In this document: piece after piece, positions 1-11,415 of the stretch | Layout of the letters: every line of letters begins with the position of its first letter | How positions within the stretch are numbered: position 1 is the first letter of the stretch | Source of the DNA: Podocnemis expansa | Lineage: Eukaryota; Chordata; Testudines; Podocnemididae | Length of the DNA: 64,000 bases | Assembly (NCBI GenBank): GCA_007922195.1 | Contig: ML681998.1 | Location: 18,733,995-18,797,994 of the forward strand | Direction: 5' to 3' | The notes under the pieces: generated by a model | What the model saw: the letters and a program-made list of their open reading frames with translations, nothing else | Told to the model about the DNA's origin: nothing | Databases searched by the model: none | Program-made: the position numbers and the translations under genes

Positions 1-466
1 GGTACACTCTATCGCCTGGGTTACAGGATGGAAGATCATGAGCCCTTCTATCAAAATAATATTTCTGCTTCCACATCTGGTTTTCTTTCATCTTCCGAAT
101 GTTAGCATTGTTCCTAGACTGCAGCAATTTATCAGTAATAGGTAAATTAGATCAGATCCTTCTTCCCATTAACAGCTGAGCTGGAGAAAAGCCATTCTCC
201 AGGGGTGTACTTCGGTAAACCAGCAATGCTGTATACAGATCACCTCCACTTTCAAAAGTTTTTTTCATCAGGTTCTTTACTGTCTGTATAGACCTTTCCA
301 CCAATCCGTTTGATTGGGGATAATTTGGACTGTAGGTTTCATGATGAAAATCCCAATCTGAGGCAAATTGCCTGAATTCTGCACTTGAAAATTGTGGCCC
401 ATTGTCGCTGAAGACCTCACCAGGAATTCCACGTCTGGAGAAAATTCCTTTCATGCCAGTGATCAC
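1..466 (-). pseudogene. pol: Gypsy integrase, catalytic C-terminal half
   Basis: After the insertion the integrase resumes at TGMKGIFSRRGIP, with the second catalytic Asp in SDNGPQF and the catalytic Glu in NGLVERSIQTVK, then STPLENGFSPAQLLMGRR. An in-frame stop follows at 152-154. Past it the minus strand still reads like the normal continuation towards the chromo-like end, up to the window edge. The integrase would join element cDNA to host DNA. Here it is split and has a stop. Confidence 0.85.
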
Positions 467-2480
467 TGATGACCCTGCCAGCAGGTTCGGAGATTTGAGG
501 ATCTTGGGGGGCAACCACTGCACCCGTGGGGTACGGGGTGGATTTGGGGTACACTTTATTAAAATGAGTATAGGGTAAGGTGAGCGGTGGTCGGTGTATG
601 TCGTGTTTGTCACAGTAGTTTCTGTAAAGTGTTGGGGGGTACCTAACTTTCAGGAGTGGGGACAGGTTGGGGAACAATGGGGTTCTTCAACTAACTTACT
701 AACACTATAGCCCTACTCACTATAACCTAAAGGCTACTTTAATACACTATAGGAAAAGGGGGGGGGTACAATGCAAATTAGTGTGCCGCAGTGGCAGAGA
801 AGATAAGTAACAGGGAAGCTGGGGCCTGAAGACAAGTGAAGGCAAGTGGGTGGGGGGTGTCGAAAGGCAGCGGGGTGAGGAGGTGCTTGGGGGTTGGGGT
901 AAGGGGACAGAGGCAGGAGAGGGGCTGTAGGTGCGTGGGAGTGTGGGCAATGGGGAGAAGCAGGAGAGGCTGAAAGGGGATTCAGGGGTTTGCGAGGGAG
1001 GCAGAGGAGGGCAAAATGGTAGGGAAGGCAGAAGGGTCTCAGGGAACTGTAGCTGGGAGGGCAGAAGGGGTTCAGGGGACGTGGCTGGCGGGGAAGGCAG
1101 AAGGGGTTCGGGGGAAGCGGCAGCTGGCGGGGAGGCAGAAGAGCCCGGCACGCCGCAAAAAAGCGGCTGGGAGCCGGGGAGCCGCGGAAAGCGGCAGAGC
1201 CGGCAGAGTAGGGGTCAGGGCAGCCGCAGGCGGTGGCGGCGAGTAAAGGGGCCGGCGGGGCAGCTGAGGAGCCCGGCAGGAGCCGGGAAAAAGTGGCGGG
1301 GCTACTGGGGAAGATAAAGAGAAGCAGCGGCAAGGGCGGGGAGCCCGCGGGGAGCCACAGAAAGAGTGGTGGGAGCCGTGAGGGAGCCGCAGAAAGCGGC
1401 AGAGGACGGGGAGGGCTGGCGGGCTGCCGTGGGAGCCGGGGAAAAAGTGGCGGGGCTGCTGGAGAGTCCAGCGGGGATCGGGGGAACCGGCAGCGGCCCC
1501 GGGAGTGGCTTGGGAGCCGGGAGCCACAGAGAGCCGCAAGGGTAGCAGGGCAGGGATAGCGGCTCGGGAGCTGAGAGCCACAGGGACAGGGACAGAAGGA
1601 AAGTTGAGGCACACCAGGGATCCCAGAAATGAAGAGGGAACAAGTAAAGTTAAAGAGAAAAAGGTTTATTTAAGTTGGGGAGGTTACAGAGGGGAGGGCA
1701 AAGGCAATTTAACCAAACAATTCTAAAGGCTACAAACTAAAGGAAGCAATCTTAACAGCTAACTTAAGACTTCTAAGGCTACCAATTAACTTTATACAAT
1801 GTTGCAACTTACAAGGATACTTTTAGAACAAGTTCAAAGAACCCAGGGAAAAAAAGGATACACTGAGTGAAACAGAGTAGGGGCAAACAGTTACAGACAG
1901 GGGAGCTCCTTAACACAAAATGAAATAGCAAGTAAACAGAAAGGAGAGGACACACACAAGCCTGTAAAGCTGGGAGAAAGCAGTTTCAGAGCAGCAGTAA
2001 GAAAACCTTTTAATGAGAAACTGCAGGGCAGACTCTTACCACTCCTATTAGCAGCAGCAGCATTACAGGCAAGAGAAAGGAGACTCGTAATCGGCCGGCA
2101 GTTCTACTCGTGGGGGAAACTCATTGATACGCTCTAGGGAGAACTCGTGAGCGGAGGAGGCAGCTTCTGGTTGATCAGGCCAGGCTAGATGTTGAAAACC
2201 GTCCTGCCTGAGCACCCCAGAACCTCAGCTTTTAAAGACTATTTCCCGCCTTTCCCTGATTACAGGGAATGTGGGGAACAATGGGGGTATGAGTCATGCC
2301 CTGCAGAACCTTGCAGTTAGGCAGAGCCCACCTACACCAAGCCCTGCAAAACAATGGGCCCCCAGGGTGGTAACGGCCATCCAGTTGAGTTCAAGGGGGC
2401 CATTGTTCACTTCACACGTTCTATGTACTTTAATGATGGCCTGGGAGGGGCAGCCATCAAAGTAACTGCTATGAGTCACA
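467..2480. mobile_element. 2.0-kb TG...CA insertion inside the gypsy integrase (probable solo LTR)
   Basis: The block starts TGATGACCCTGCC and ends GAGTCACA, a TG...CA outline typical of LTR-class ends. It is flanked by a degraded 6-bp duplication (GATCAC at 461-466, GACAAC at 2481-2486, four of six matching). Removing it restores the integrase frame (V-V then T-G-M-K). The interior has no convincing protein. 930-1600 is GC-rich low-complexity DNA with imperfect repeats built on GGCAGAAGGGGTTC and GGGAGCCG; 1640-2270 is AT-richer. I could not find two similar ends inside it, so a single large LTR is more likely than a full element. Family unknown. Confidence 0.6.
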
Positions 2481-3776
2481 GACAACTGAAATACTATTAG
2501 TACTGTTCAGTGTGCAAATTTCTGGATATAAAGAGTAATAATCAGTGACTATTAAGTAATCCTTGGAGCGCCAGGTAAATAAATCCACACCTACCTTCTC
2601 ATAAGGTCTCTGTGGAACAGGATGGGGTCTCAGTGTCTCTGCCTGTTGGCATGGCCTGTATTTCAAGCATGAAAAGCAGTTTTTTACCACATTGGTAATG
2701 TCGTGATTGATCCGAGGCCAATACATGACCTCTCGTGCTTGTTCTTTGCACTTCTCAATTCCCAAGTGACCCTCATGAATCTTCTGTAACATTTCTTTTC
2801 GGAGGCTCCGTGGTATTACGACCTTCCCACCTTTGAAAATCACCCCATCTACCACAGTCAGTTCATGTCTGCAGTTCCAATAGGCTCTGATACTTAGAGA
2901 GCAACTGCTTATTATTTCAGGCCATCCTTTAAGTATCACCTCTTTGAGGAGTCCCAAAGATTCATCTTTCTCAGTCTCTTCTCTTATGCGTTGCAGTCTT
3001 CTGTTAGTTATGTGATTTGCATGCACAGTCATATCTACATAGGCTTGCACTTCTGTTTCCATTGTCTTCTCAGGTACCATGGGTGCTACTGGTCTGGAAA
3101 GTGCATTTGCTGTGAACATAAATTTGCCTGGTGTGTAGGTCACCAATAAATTGTATTTCTGTAATTTGATCATCATTCTTTGAATCCTTAAGGTACAGTC
3201 ATTTAGTGGTTTGTTAAATAATGCAGTCAAGGGCTTGTGATCTGTTTCAACTTCCACTCTCTGTCCATAAATATACTGATTGAATCTCTCACAGGCAAAC
3301 AAGATTCCTAAAAGCTCCTTCTCAATCTGTGCATATCTAGTCTCTGCATCAGTCAGTGATTTGGATGCATATGCCACAGGTTGCCAGCAACCTTCATGTT
3401 TTTGTAGAATCACAGCACACAACCCAGACTGTGATGCATCTGCTGAAATTTTAATGGGCTTCTCTGGAGCAAAAAAATTCAATACTGGTTCCTGTATCAA
3501 GTTTTGTTTTAAACTTCTCCATGACTCCTCCTGTGCAGCATCCCAGCACCATTCATTTTTGTCCTGTAGGAGTTGTCTCAATGGTACCGCCTTGGCAGAA
3601 AGATTGGGTATGAATTTTCCCAGATAGTTAACCATTCCTAGGAACCGTTGGACATCTTTCTTTGACTGGGGACATGGCATCATTTCAATGGCTGAAATCT
3701 TCCTCTTATCCAGTTTTACACCTTCATGGGAAACAATGTCCCCTATAAAAGTCAGTTCTCTAACTCCTAACGACAT
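2481..3776 (-). pseudogene. pol: Gypsy RNase H and integrase N-terminal half
   Basis: The frame continues the RT thumb (FIGDIVSHEGVKLD, RFLGMVNYLGKFIPNLS), then RNase H-like text (ISADASQSGLCAVILQ; KELLGILFACERF; VEVETDHKPLTALF; FTANALSRP). Next come the integrase zinc-binding domain (HEGHLGIEKCK..., CFSCLKY, an HHCC pattern) and the first catalytic Asp in KVGVDLF. It reads to SISVV at the insertion edge (2480/2481). The protein then resumes at 466 with TGMKGIF. The match to the canonical integrase spacing is exact when the 467-2480 block is ignored. Confidence 0.88.
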
Positions 3777-4585
3777 TTCTCCTTATTTAGTTTGAGGTTT
3801 GCGGCTCTAGTTGCATCCAGCACTTGCCAAAGCCGACGATCATGCTCCTTTTTTGTACAGCCCCAGAAGATGATGTCATCCATGGAGGTGTCCACACTGC
3901 TAATATGTTCATAGATCATGTGTACAGTTTTGTGATACACCTCTGGTGCTGAAGCTATACCGAAGGGTAAGCGTAAAAATCTGTATCTTCCAAAAGGAGT
4001 ATTAAATGTGCATAATTTTGAGATTTCCTCTGTTAATTTTAGCTGCCAAAATCCAGAGGATGCATCCAATTTACTGAAGTATTGAGCATTTGCAAACTGA
4101 GCCATAATCTCTTCTCTAGTTGGTAGTTTGAAATGCTCTCTTTGTATAGCTCTGTTGAGGTCTCTGGGATCTAAGCATATGCATAGCTGGCCAGTACTTT
4201 TTTGCACTATAACTAGGGAGCTCACCCATTCCGTTGGCTCCTCTATTTTTTGTATTACTTGCATTGCTTCCATCCTTTCAAGCTCTGCCTTGAGTTTATC
4301 ACAGAGTGCAAATGGCACCTTTCTACATGGATGAATAACTGGAGGGATCTGCTTGTTTATGCGGATTGTATGTTCACCTTGCAAGCAACCCAATCCCTGA
4401 AACAGATCCTGATATTCTTCAAGGAGTGCCTCATAGCCAGATGCAGCCCTATCTTGTAGCGAGAGCACCCTTTTCACCAGATTCAGTTTCTCACAGGCGG
4501 CCAGGCCCAAAATTGGTGTCACCTCCTGTGGCACTACAATGAAAGGCAGCCTGTACAATGGTGTTCTTATGGTTAACACTAGCAA
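3767..4585 (-). pseudogene. pol: Gypsy reverse transcriptase (fingers and palm)
   Basis: This 272-codon minus frame has gypsy RT blocks in order: the PVIHPCRKVPFAL entry segment, QLCICLDPRDLNRAI, KLDASSGFWQLKL, and FGRYRFLRLPFGIASAPEVY. The catalytic box normally reads YMDD, but here it is SMDD (in DTSMDDIIFWG). The Tyr is replaced while both Asp remain. The frame ends near KLNKEKCR and the enzyme continues in a different frame (3776 downward), so a frameshift lies near 3770. The enzyme normally copies the element RNA into DNA; this copy cannot make it whole. Confidence 0.88.
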
Positions 4586-4682
4586 AGCAGCGTCCCTGCA
4601 CAGGTATATTTGTTCCAGAATACCCAGTTACTTTTATGTTTGTTGGTCCCAGCTTGAGTCTTATTCTCAGTCTCTCATAATC

Positions 4683-5234
4683 TCATGTAGACAAAATGTT
4701 AACCTGAGCTCCTGTGTCTAGTTTCAGTGGAATGATTGTTCCATTCACTGACAGAGGCAGTATCCAGTCCCTCTCACTAGGTTTGCTTGATCCCAGTACA
4801 TCAACAAAGCACTCCTCAGTCTCACTGTCAGTAACTAAATGCACTTGATTTTTGCGCCTTTGGGATCTGCAGCAGTTTGCAAAATTATTAAGCTTTCCAC
4901 AGTTATGACAGAGTTTCCCATAGGCAAAACACTGTTTGGGACCATGCCATGATCCACACTTGCCACAAGACAGTCTGGACTCAGTCTTCCTGATAGCAGG
5001 GGTTGGTTTCACATTGTGATTTGAACCACTCTGGCTACATGCTGTTTGTCTGAGTGCATGCACTGTCCCTTCTGGTGAATTCAGCTCTTTTACTTGTGTT
5101 TTTACCATTTCAGTGGCCCTACATAATTGAAGGGTTTCATTCAAAGAGATCTCTCCCTCTCTGAACAGTATCTCTCTTAATCCATTGTCTGTAATGCCAC
5201 AAATGAGTCTGTCTTTGATCAGAGACTCTGCCAA
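4683..5234 (-). pseudogene. gag-pro: Gypsy Gag C-terminus, zinc knuckles and aspartic protease start
   Basis: This 183-codon frame has two Cys-rich knuckles around residues 94-125. The first is CGKCGSWHGPKQC (C-x2-C-x3-H-x4-C). In the second (CHNCGKLNNFANCC) the expected His is Asn, so zinc binding is probably lost. The retropepsin signature LKLDTGAQVNIL lies near the end with the catalytic DTG intact. A stop follows and ends the frame. Nucleocapsid and protease in one frame fits Gag-Pol organisation. It is a broken relic. Confidence 0.8.
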
Positions 5235-5249
5235 GCCACCAAAGTTACA

Positions 5250-5612
5250 GCTTTTACTGAGTTTTCTTAATTCTGTAACATATTAGTCTATGGTGTTATC
5301 TGTTTTTTGCATGCATGTAAAAAATCAACGCCTGTCAAAAGTCACATTAATTTTCGGCAAGCAATATTCCTCAAACTTAGTCAGTATAGTGTTTAAATTC
5401 ATGCTTTCACCATCTTGAAATTCAAAGTTATTATATACATCCAGTGCCTCCTCCCCAACAACATGCAAAAATATTGATGATTTCTGGTTTTCATCTTTGT
5501 TCTGCAGTCCAATGGCAGACAAATACAACAGAAATCGCTGCTTAAACTTTAGCCAGTTTTCTGCAACATTAACAGACATTTGGAGAGGTGAAAAAGCCTG
5601 TAAAACATCCAT
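5250..5612 (-). pseudogene. gag: Gypsy gag, capsid-like fragment
   Basis: A 95-codon minus-strand frame begins at 5612 and carries a Gag-like helical segment (WLKFKQRFLLYLSAIGL near residue 21, then FEEYCLPK near residue 81), which is typical of gypsy Gag in vertebrate genomes. A stop follows near 5324. The next minus-strand sequence resumes Gag-like text into the 4683-5234 frame, so this was one long Gag-Pol frame. It is non-functional here. There is no signal peptide or membrane segment. Confidence 0.7.
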
Positions 5613-5738
5613 GTTTAGAGCTTACACTTACTTGCTGAAGGCTTTCTTTGTTTTCAGAGATCCCTGGTGTTTTGCTGTTTTCAGGTGCAAATGCAGGAAT
5701 TTTCCTCCAGGTCTTTTTAGTTTCCAAACTCATTCCCC

Positions 5739-5752
5739 AACTTCTGACACCA
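5739..5752 (-). promoter_or_regulatory. Gypsy primer-binding site
   Basis: On the minus strand the LTR end is followed at once by TGGTGTCAGAAGTTGGGG. It begins TGG, as it must to pair with a tRNA CCA end, and resembles the Leu-type sites used by many LTR elements. The tRNA identity is from memory and less certain than the site itself. Confidence 0.55.
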
Positions 5753-6590
5753 TGTAATGATCTTGAGGGTTCATTAAAGACACTACAGAACGAGTAAGGA
5801 ATAGAACTTTAATCATACAGACAGGTAGCCAGGTGCGTACCTGGAAGCAGCCATGATAGATCTTCTCTGGGGCTCGTCTCTCAATTTACACAACACTGGC
5901 TCATGCTAGGGAGTGTCTCTGAATTCACAACCTTCTACAAGCATATCACTACATCTCTCACATGCACTATTTAGAATTCAAGCATTTATGAAATCCATTA
6001 GATAAGGAAAAAATAGAAAAACTGTGCGAGCCTGCCTCTTCTGAAGTACAAGAATACCATATGGTTCTTTTCTGTAGCCTTGTTTACACTAGAATCTAGC
6101 TCAAATTTTAGCCATTGGTTCAGTTGTATCAGTATACCTTCTTGATGTAGAGAAGGAAAACCATGATTTTCTTCAGTGGAATTTACCCCACTCTACTAGT
6201 GCAAATCTCAGCTTCCAAGCTTAAGAGTAAGGGCTTCTGCTGATTGATGGTGCTATTCTAATGGCTAAAATTGTAACTAATTTCATGCATAAACAAGTGT
6301 GCTTCATCATTAAGAACACAGGGGAAGAATGATCACAAGGCTGTTTGAGGCTGATCAAGAGTGAGCAGGGAACAATTGTACAAAGAGCTCCCAGACACAG
6401 TCACAGTTCCACTTCACACACGAACTGACAAAAACAGAAATCACCTGAAAGAAAGACAAACACACAGTCAGCAATCCACTCACCCAAAGTTTGCTCTCTC
6501 CCTTGCTTCTTCAGCTGGGAGATCTCCTTCACCTTCCCTCTCAAACTCCCTTGTTTACAGTCCCCTGTTTGCAAGCCAGTTCGTTGCACT
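5753..6590 (-). repeat. Gypsy 5' LTR (right limit approximate)
   Basis: The terminal TGTAATGATC begins at 5753, directly beside the primer-binding site, as expected for the inner edge of a 5' LTR in minus orientation. A minus-strand ATTAAA poly(A)-type signal lies near 5808-5813, close to the inner edge, consistent with an R-U5 boundary there. The partner LTR is outside the window, so the outer edge cannot be fixed by comparison. I place it before the CR1 3' end near 6590. No coding capacity is seen. Confidence 0.6.
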
Positions 6591-8257
6591 CATAGCAGGA
6601 CCAAGTACCCCGTTAAACCATCCCTGATGGGTGTTTGTCTAACCTGCTCTTAAAAACCTCCAATGTATGAAATTCCACAACGTGCTAAGGCAACTTATTC
6701 CAGTATTTAATCACCTCGACAGTTAGGAATTTTCCTAATGTCTAGGCTGAACCTCCCTTGCTGTAATTTAAGTGTATTGCTTCTTGTTCTATCATCGAGG
6801 ATTGAGAATAGTTTTTCTTCTTCTCCCTCGTAACAACCTTTTAGGTATTTGAAAACTGTTATCATATCCCGTCTCGGTATCCTTTTTTCTAGACTAAACA
6901 AACCCAGCTCTTTCAATCTTCTCTCATAGGTCAAATGTTCCAGACCTCTAATCATTTTTGTTGCCCTTCTCTAGACTTTCTCTAGTTTCTCCACATCCTT
7001 TTTGAAATGAGGTGCCCAAAACTGGGCACAGTACTCCAGATGAGGCCTAATCAGTGCAGAGAAGAGTGGAAGAACCACTTCTTGTGTCTTACTCATAATA
7101 CTCCTGTTAATACACCCCAGAATGGTGTTTGCTTTTTTTGCAACAGTGTTGCAATGCTGACTCATATTTAGCTTGTGATCCACTATTACACCCAGATCCC
7201 TTTGTGCAGTACTCCTTCCTAGGCAGTCATTGCCCATTTTGTATGTGTGCAATGGGTTGGTCCCCTGTAAGTGGAGTACTTGGCACTTATCTTTATTGAA
7301 TTTCATTCTGCTCATCTCCGACCATTTCACCAGTTTGTCCAAATCATTTTGAATTGTTATCCTATCCTTCAAAGCACTCACAACCCCTGCCAGCTTGGTA
7401 TCATTTGTAAACTTTATAAGTTTGCTCTCATCTAAGTCAGGGGTCTCAAACACATGGCCTGTGGGCTGCGTGCAGCCCCTAAAGCTATTTCCTGTGGCCC
7501 TCAATGACACTATTGTTACCAATATTTGCAGTATCATTGTATGAAAAGGTTTCAATGGTATGGCTCTCAGGCTAACATACTAGTCCTCGTGCAGCCTTGT
7601 ACTAGTCCTCATGTGACCCTTTGTGGTGATTTAAGTTTCAGACCCCTGATCTATGTCATTGATAAAAATATTGAACAAAGCCAGACCCAGGACAGATCCC
7701 TACAGCATCCTGCCTATTATGTCCTTCCAGCCTGAATGTGAAACATTGATAACTATCCTCTGGGAGCAGTTATCCAGCCAGTTTTTCACTCATCTTATAG
7801 TTGCTCCATCTAGTTTGCATTTCCCCAGTTTATTAATAAAAATGTGATATGAGACTGTATCAAATGGCTTACTAAAGTCTAGATATACCACTTCCCCTCA
7901 ATCCCCAAGGCTCATTACCACATCATAGAAAGCTATTAAGTTAGTTTGACATGATTTGTTTTTGACAAACCCATGCTGACTAGCCCTAAGCACCTTATTC
8001 TCTTCTAGATGTTTGCAAATTGACTCCATAATTATCTGTTCCACTATTTTCCCAGGTACAGAGGTTAAACTGACTGGTCTATAATTCCCCGGATTGCTCT
8101 TATTTCCTTTTTTTGTAGATTGGCACTATATTTGCCTTTTCTAGTCCTCCAGGACCTCACTCATCTTCCATGATTTTTCAAAGATAATAGCTAACGGATC
8201 AAATATCTCCTGAGTCAGTTCCTTGAGTACTTTAGGGTGCATATCATCAGGTCCCAG
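6590..8257 (-). mobile_element. CR1 LINE, 3' portion (minus strand), interrupted by two insertions
   Basis: The minus strand encodes the C-terminal part of the CR1 ORF2 reverse transcriptase in broken frames (6707-6955 and 6971-7437): DLDKLVKWS, KFNKDKCQVLHLG-type, LGVIVDHKLNMSQ, KANTILGCINRSI, LIRPHLEYCAQFWAPHFKKDVEKLE, then GLEHLTYERRLKELGLFSLEKR. The RT catalytic FADD box reads FTND here. The copy is opened at 7438-7648 by a hAT element and at 8258 by the retrovirus. CR1-like sequence resumes after the retrovirus at 17027. The usual 3' terminal microsatellite of CR1 is missing. Confidence 0.88.
7438..7648. mobile_element. hAT MITE, CAGGGGTCTCAAAC family, copy 1
   Basis: The ends are CAGGGGTCTCAAACAC and GTTTCAGACCCCTG, inverted with few mismatches. 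The 8-bp flanks are ATCTAAGT (7430-7437) and ATCTATGT (7649-7656), seven of eight identical, which is the hAT target-duplication size. It sits inside the CR1 at 6590-8257 and is therefore younger than it. It has no coding capacity and must be moved by another element's transposase. Confidence 0.85.
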
Positions 8258-8798
8258 TGTCAAAGAAAAACAGCTGAACCTAACTTTGAGTGCAAAACCA
8301 ACAGCTTATTTATTTACACTGCAGTGGAGAGAGCAGATAAAATCCTGGTCTCTGCCCCTGAGATGCATTACAGAAACTTTTATAGCTTAACAGCTATATT
8401 AACATACATGCATATACATAGGTAGATGTAACAAGACCTAACATTCTCTAATTGGTACAAACTAATATCAGTTCCCTAAAAGGAATCAGGGTTAAAAGGG
8501 AAAAATCTCGTATAACAGTCAAGAGAAACAATATTAGAAATTAGCACCATCTAGGCAGGTTTAATAAACAATAAATCAAGGATGTCAGCACAACATGTGG
8601 AGAGGGAAAAACAAGGACATGGTTGGCTGGCACAGAGAGGTATTGATTACATTCTTTAGGTCTGCAGTTCTTCACCATATCTCTAATAGCACTGTTATTT
8701 GTCTTAGAGTGCATTCCTTCTAAATCCTCTCTCTTTCAGGCCTGTTAAACCATTCATGTCTCAACCTGGTCAGTTCTCAGTTAAGAAATTCTTTCACG
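8258..8798 (-). repeat. Retrovirus 3' LTR
   Basis: A direct repeat of 16486-17026 with the same TATA and poly(A) motifs on the minus strand. Its outer edge TGTCAAAG abuts CCAG at 8254-8257. Its inner edge reads CG where the partner has CA, so the terminal base has mutated. Confidence 0.92.
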
Positions 8799-8816
8799 AT
8801 TCCCCCCCATGAGACT
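8799..8816 (-). promoter_or_regulatory. Retroviral polypurine tract
   Basis: On the minus strand the purine run ATGGGGGGGAAT lies directly inside the 3' LTR, where plus-strand DNA synthesis would be primed. Confidence 0.7.
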
Positions 8817-10082
8817 TATAAAGTCTCATTAATTATATTTCCAAATTAATTAGCACTTGTATATCATTTTCATTTTCCTGATGATTTCTGTACACAAAGT
8901 ATACACCTCCTCATGGTACTTTAGACTAAATCTCTTATGGGGGCAGCCTTCATTAAACAATTTAGGCAGCATTTAAACAGTAATATCACAACATAACCAC
9001 AAATCAGGGCCACTATTATAATAAAAGCTCCATGAAATATTTTTGATCCTAAGGATCCAAACCAAGCCCATAATCCCCATGGTTCTTCCTAATGCAAAGT
9101 ATTGGCAGCCTTTTGGATCTTGTTTAAAGCCAGTGAAATATTTTAATCATCCTTATCTGGGATGCAAGTGCAACATTCTTTGCCAATTAAAGCACAAGTT
9201 TTCACCTTAAAAGCCAAAATAAGTTTAAAGCCATTTGGTTTTGGAAAGTCATTTGACTAACCTGTTTTACTTCCTGAGTAACGGCAATTAAGGCTGTAAT
9301 TATTTCAATTGCTATTTCTTCTAGGATTCAAAAAAAATATGCCTAATTTCTCAAATAGCTATATTAATACCATAAAGGGGAAGGCAATTCCAAAAGCCTT
9401 TGTGTCTCAATTGTTTTTATTAAAAACAGGTTGGAAACAACGAAGTTAAAGAACTGAGAATATGTTAAATGGTGGGTTTCAAATAAGCAGTAAAACAAAC
9501 ACCATTTCAATTAACTGGCCAATGTTTTTATGCCTTATTTTCATAGAACCAATATTGGCCTACAAGGGCACTAACACCATGCTCGCAGCAAATAATACGA
9601 CTTGCCATGGCAGAATACCAACCCTTTAGTCACCAAGAGGGTCATGATTTACAATCATTATAAATTACTTGAGAGCAATTAAGGAAGTGTCCAAGTAATG
9701 GCGGTCCTGTTTTATTACAGATGTAATGTACCCTTGCTCAGGACTCCTATGTATTTTGACACATTCCTTTTTCTTTCTCTCTATTTTTATGTGGCAATTT
9801 TTTTACAGGGGTTTCACCAGCCCATATCATCTTCTATGACTGAGACCAGTATCACAGGGATTCTCCCTTGGGCAGGAATGGGAAAGTGGGAGCACACCCA
9901 GCAGTTTGTTACATTAAAATCACGGGTGTACTGAAACAAAACCTTAAACAACACATTAGAATTGCTGACATTTAACAAGCACAAAAAACAACCTAAAGCT
10001 ATAGACTTATTCAATAACTGCATCCCTTAACAAATTATTACTATAATATTTTAAAGCCAAAACTAAAACAAATTATTCAATA
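8817..10082 (-). pseudogene. env: Retroviral env remnant (transmembrane-subunit motif)
   Basis: Only about 1.27 kb separates integrase from the polypurine tract, too little for a normal env. Near 9165-9200 the minus strand reads KTCALIGKECCTCIPDKDD and then a stop. The C-x6-CC pattern is the disulphide motif of gamma-type transmembrane subunits, where the surface subunit is held. The surrounding frames are badly broken and no surface subunit or full fusion peptide can be traced. Identification of the motif is fairly firm; the extent is not. Confidence 0.6.
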
Positions 10083-11150
10083 TTAATCAGGGCAAGGCTG
10101 AAGTCTTCTATCTCCTCCGGAGTGATGGTTAATCTGGCCGCACGGTCGCCAGTCCTTCTTCAGTTTTTGGACCTCCCCCTGTGGAGGTGGAATCTTCTTG
10201 CACTGTGAGGCGTGCACCCAGGTGGTTTTTCCTTCTAGTTGTACTGCAGTATGAGTGGTTAAAATTACCTGGAAAGGTCCCTTCCACCAGGGGTCTAATG
10301 CATTTTTCCTTTGATAGGATTTTAAATACACCCAGTCTCCTGGCTCTAGGGTATAACACTTTTGATCAGGAGATGTTGATAAGGCTTCCTTAACCTGTAA
10401 AGACAATTTGCTTGGATTTTTTGTCAGTATTAGGCAATATTGAATAGCTGCCTCATGAGTGAATTGTAAATCTCTGGGTGTTCTGTATGGTCCCCGCAAA
10501 AGGGGCATGGGCCTTCCCATTAGTATCTCATGGGGAGATAAGCCAATTTTCTGATTAGGAGTTGCTCTTAGAGACATTAGTACAATGGGTAAAGCATCAA
10601 CTCACTTGAATCCTGTGGAATCACAAACCTTGGCTAGCCTTCCTTTTAAAACCCCATTTGCTCTTTTCACTTTCCCAGAAGCTTGGGGGTTATAAGGGCA
10701 ATGGAACTGTGGTTATATGCCTAGGACTCTACAGATTTCGGCCAGAATTTTCCCAGTGAAGTGAGGCCCTCTATCCGAATTTAGACCCAAAGGTATCCCA
10801 AATCTCGGGATACATTCTTTCAACAAATATTTGACTACTGCAGCAACATCTGCCTTGCGACATGGGTAAGCCTCCACCCAGCCTGAAAACATACAAATAA
10901 TCACTAAAAAATACTAAAATTCATTACGTTTAGGTAATTGAACAAAATCCACTTGCATATTTACAAAAGGACCCCCATGGTGGGGGTTGTGCTGCTCCTT
11001 TGCTTTTACAGATTTCCCTACATTATGAGACAGGCAAGTAGGGCAAGAGGCACAGAATGAGCTGACATGGCTGTGCAGATTTGGAACATGCCAATCTTTG
11101 GCCATCAAGGTGGCCATGGCTCCCTTGCCTATGTGTGCTAAACTGTGATA
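10083..11150 (-). pseudogene. pol: Retroviral integrase
   Basis: Three minus frames follow one another. 10914-11117 has the zinc-binding part (CASCPTCLSHN, then VNMQVDFVQLP with the first catalytic Asp). 10713-10904 has VEAYPCRKADVAAVVKYLL, FGIPLGLNSDRGPHFTG with the second Asp. 10083-10577 has the core end and C-terminal domain (SPHEILMGRPMPL, then YLKSYQRKNALDPWWKGPFQVILTT). Frame breaks and stops separate them (for example near 10715 and 10600). The GPFQVILTTHTAV segment matches gammaretroviral integrase C-termini. Confidence 0.85.
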
Positions 11151-11415
11151 AGTAAATTAACAGATTAGGTAGGAAGCTCAATGGTGCGACAGGGAGGCTG
11201 TCCCTGCCTCACCATATTTTGTCTGGGTGCAGAGTGCACCCGGCCTTCCTCCACTTTGCTTTTTCATTTTCTGGAGCCAGATCTTGTACTATGCCAAGGT
11301 CCTGATTGGAATCCTCAGCAGGAGGAGGCATTTCTTGCTGAACTAACAAAACAGCAGCCTCTTCAGCCTGAGACTGGGTCACAACAGCTTTAGCGGCTGC
11401 GGCTGCTAAAGCATT

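Larger units (their letters stand above)
1..6590 (-). mobile_element. Ty3/gypsy LTR retrotransposon, minus strand, cut by the left window edge
   Basis: Read on the minus strand from right to left, the order is LTR, primer-binding site, gag, zinc knuckles, protease, reverse transcriptase, RNase H, integrase. RT before RNase H before integrase is the Ty3/gypsy order. The 5' LTR starts at 5753 and the body runs off the left edge, so the 3' LTR lies outside the window. The polyprotein is broken by in-frame stops (for example just after the gag fragment near 5324, and at 152-154) and by a frameshift near 3770. A separate 2.0-kb element (467-2480) splits the integrase. This is a dead copy. The right limit is approximate and is set by the CR1 that begins near 6590. 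Confidence 0.9.

Noticed and set aside
734..1643. Long Pro/Leu/Ser-rich minus frames (up to 292 codons) and Gly/Arg-rich plus frames
   Set aside because: Both strands are open because the DNA is GC-rich and repetitive; no domain or start context is visible.
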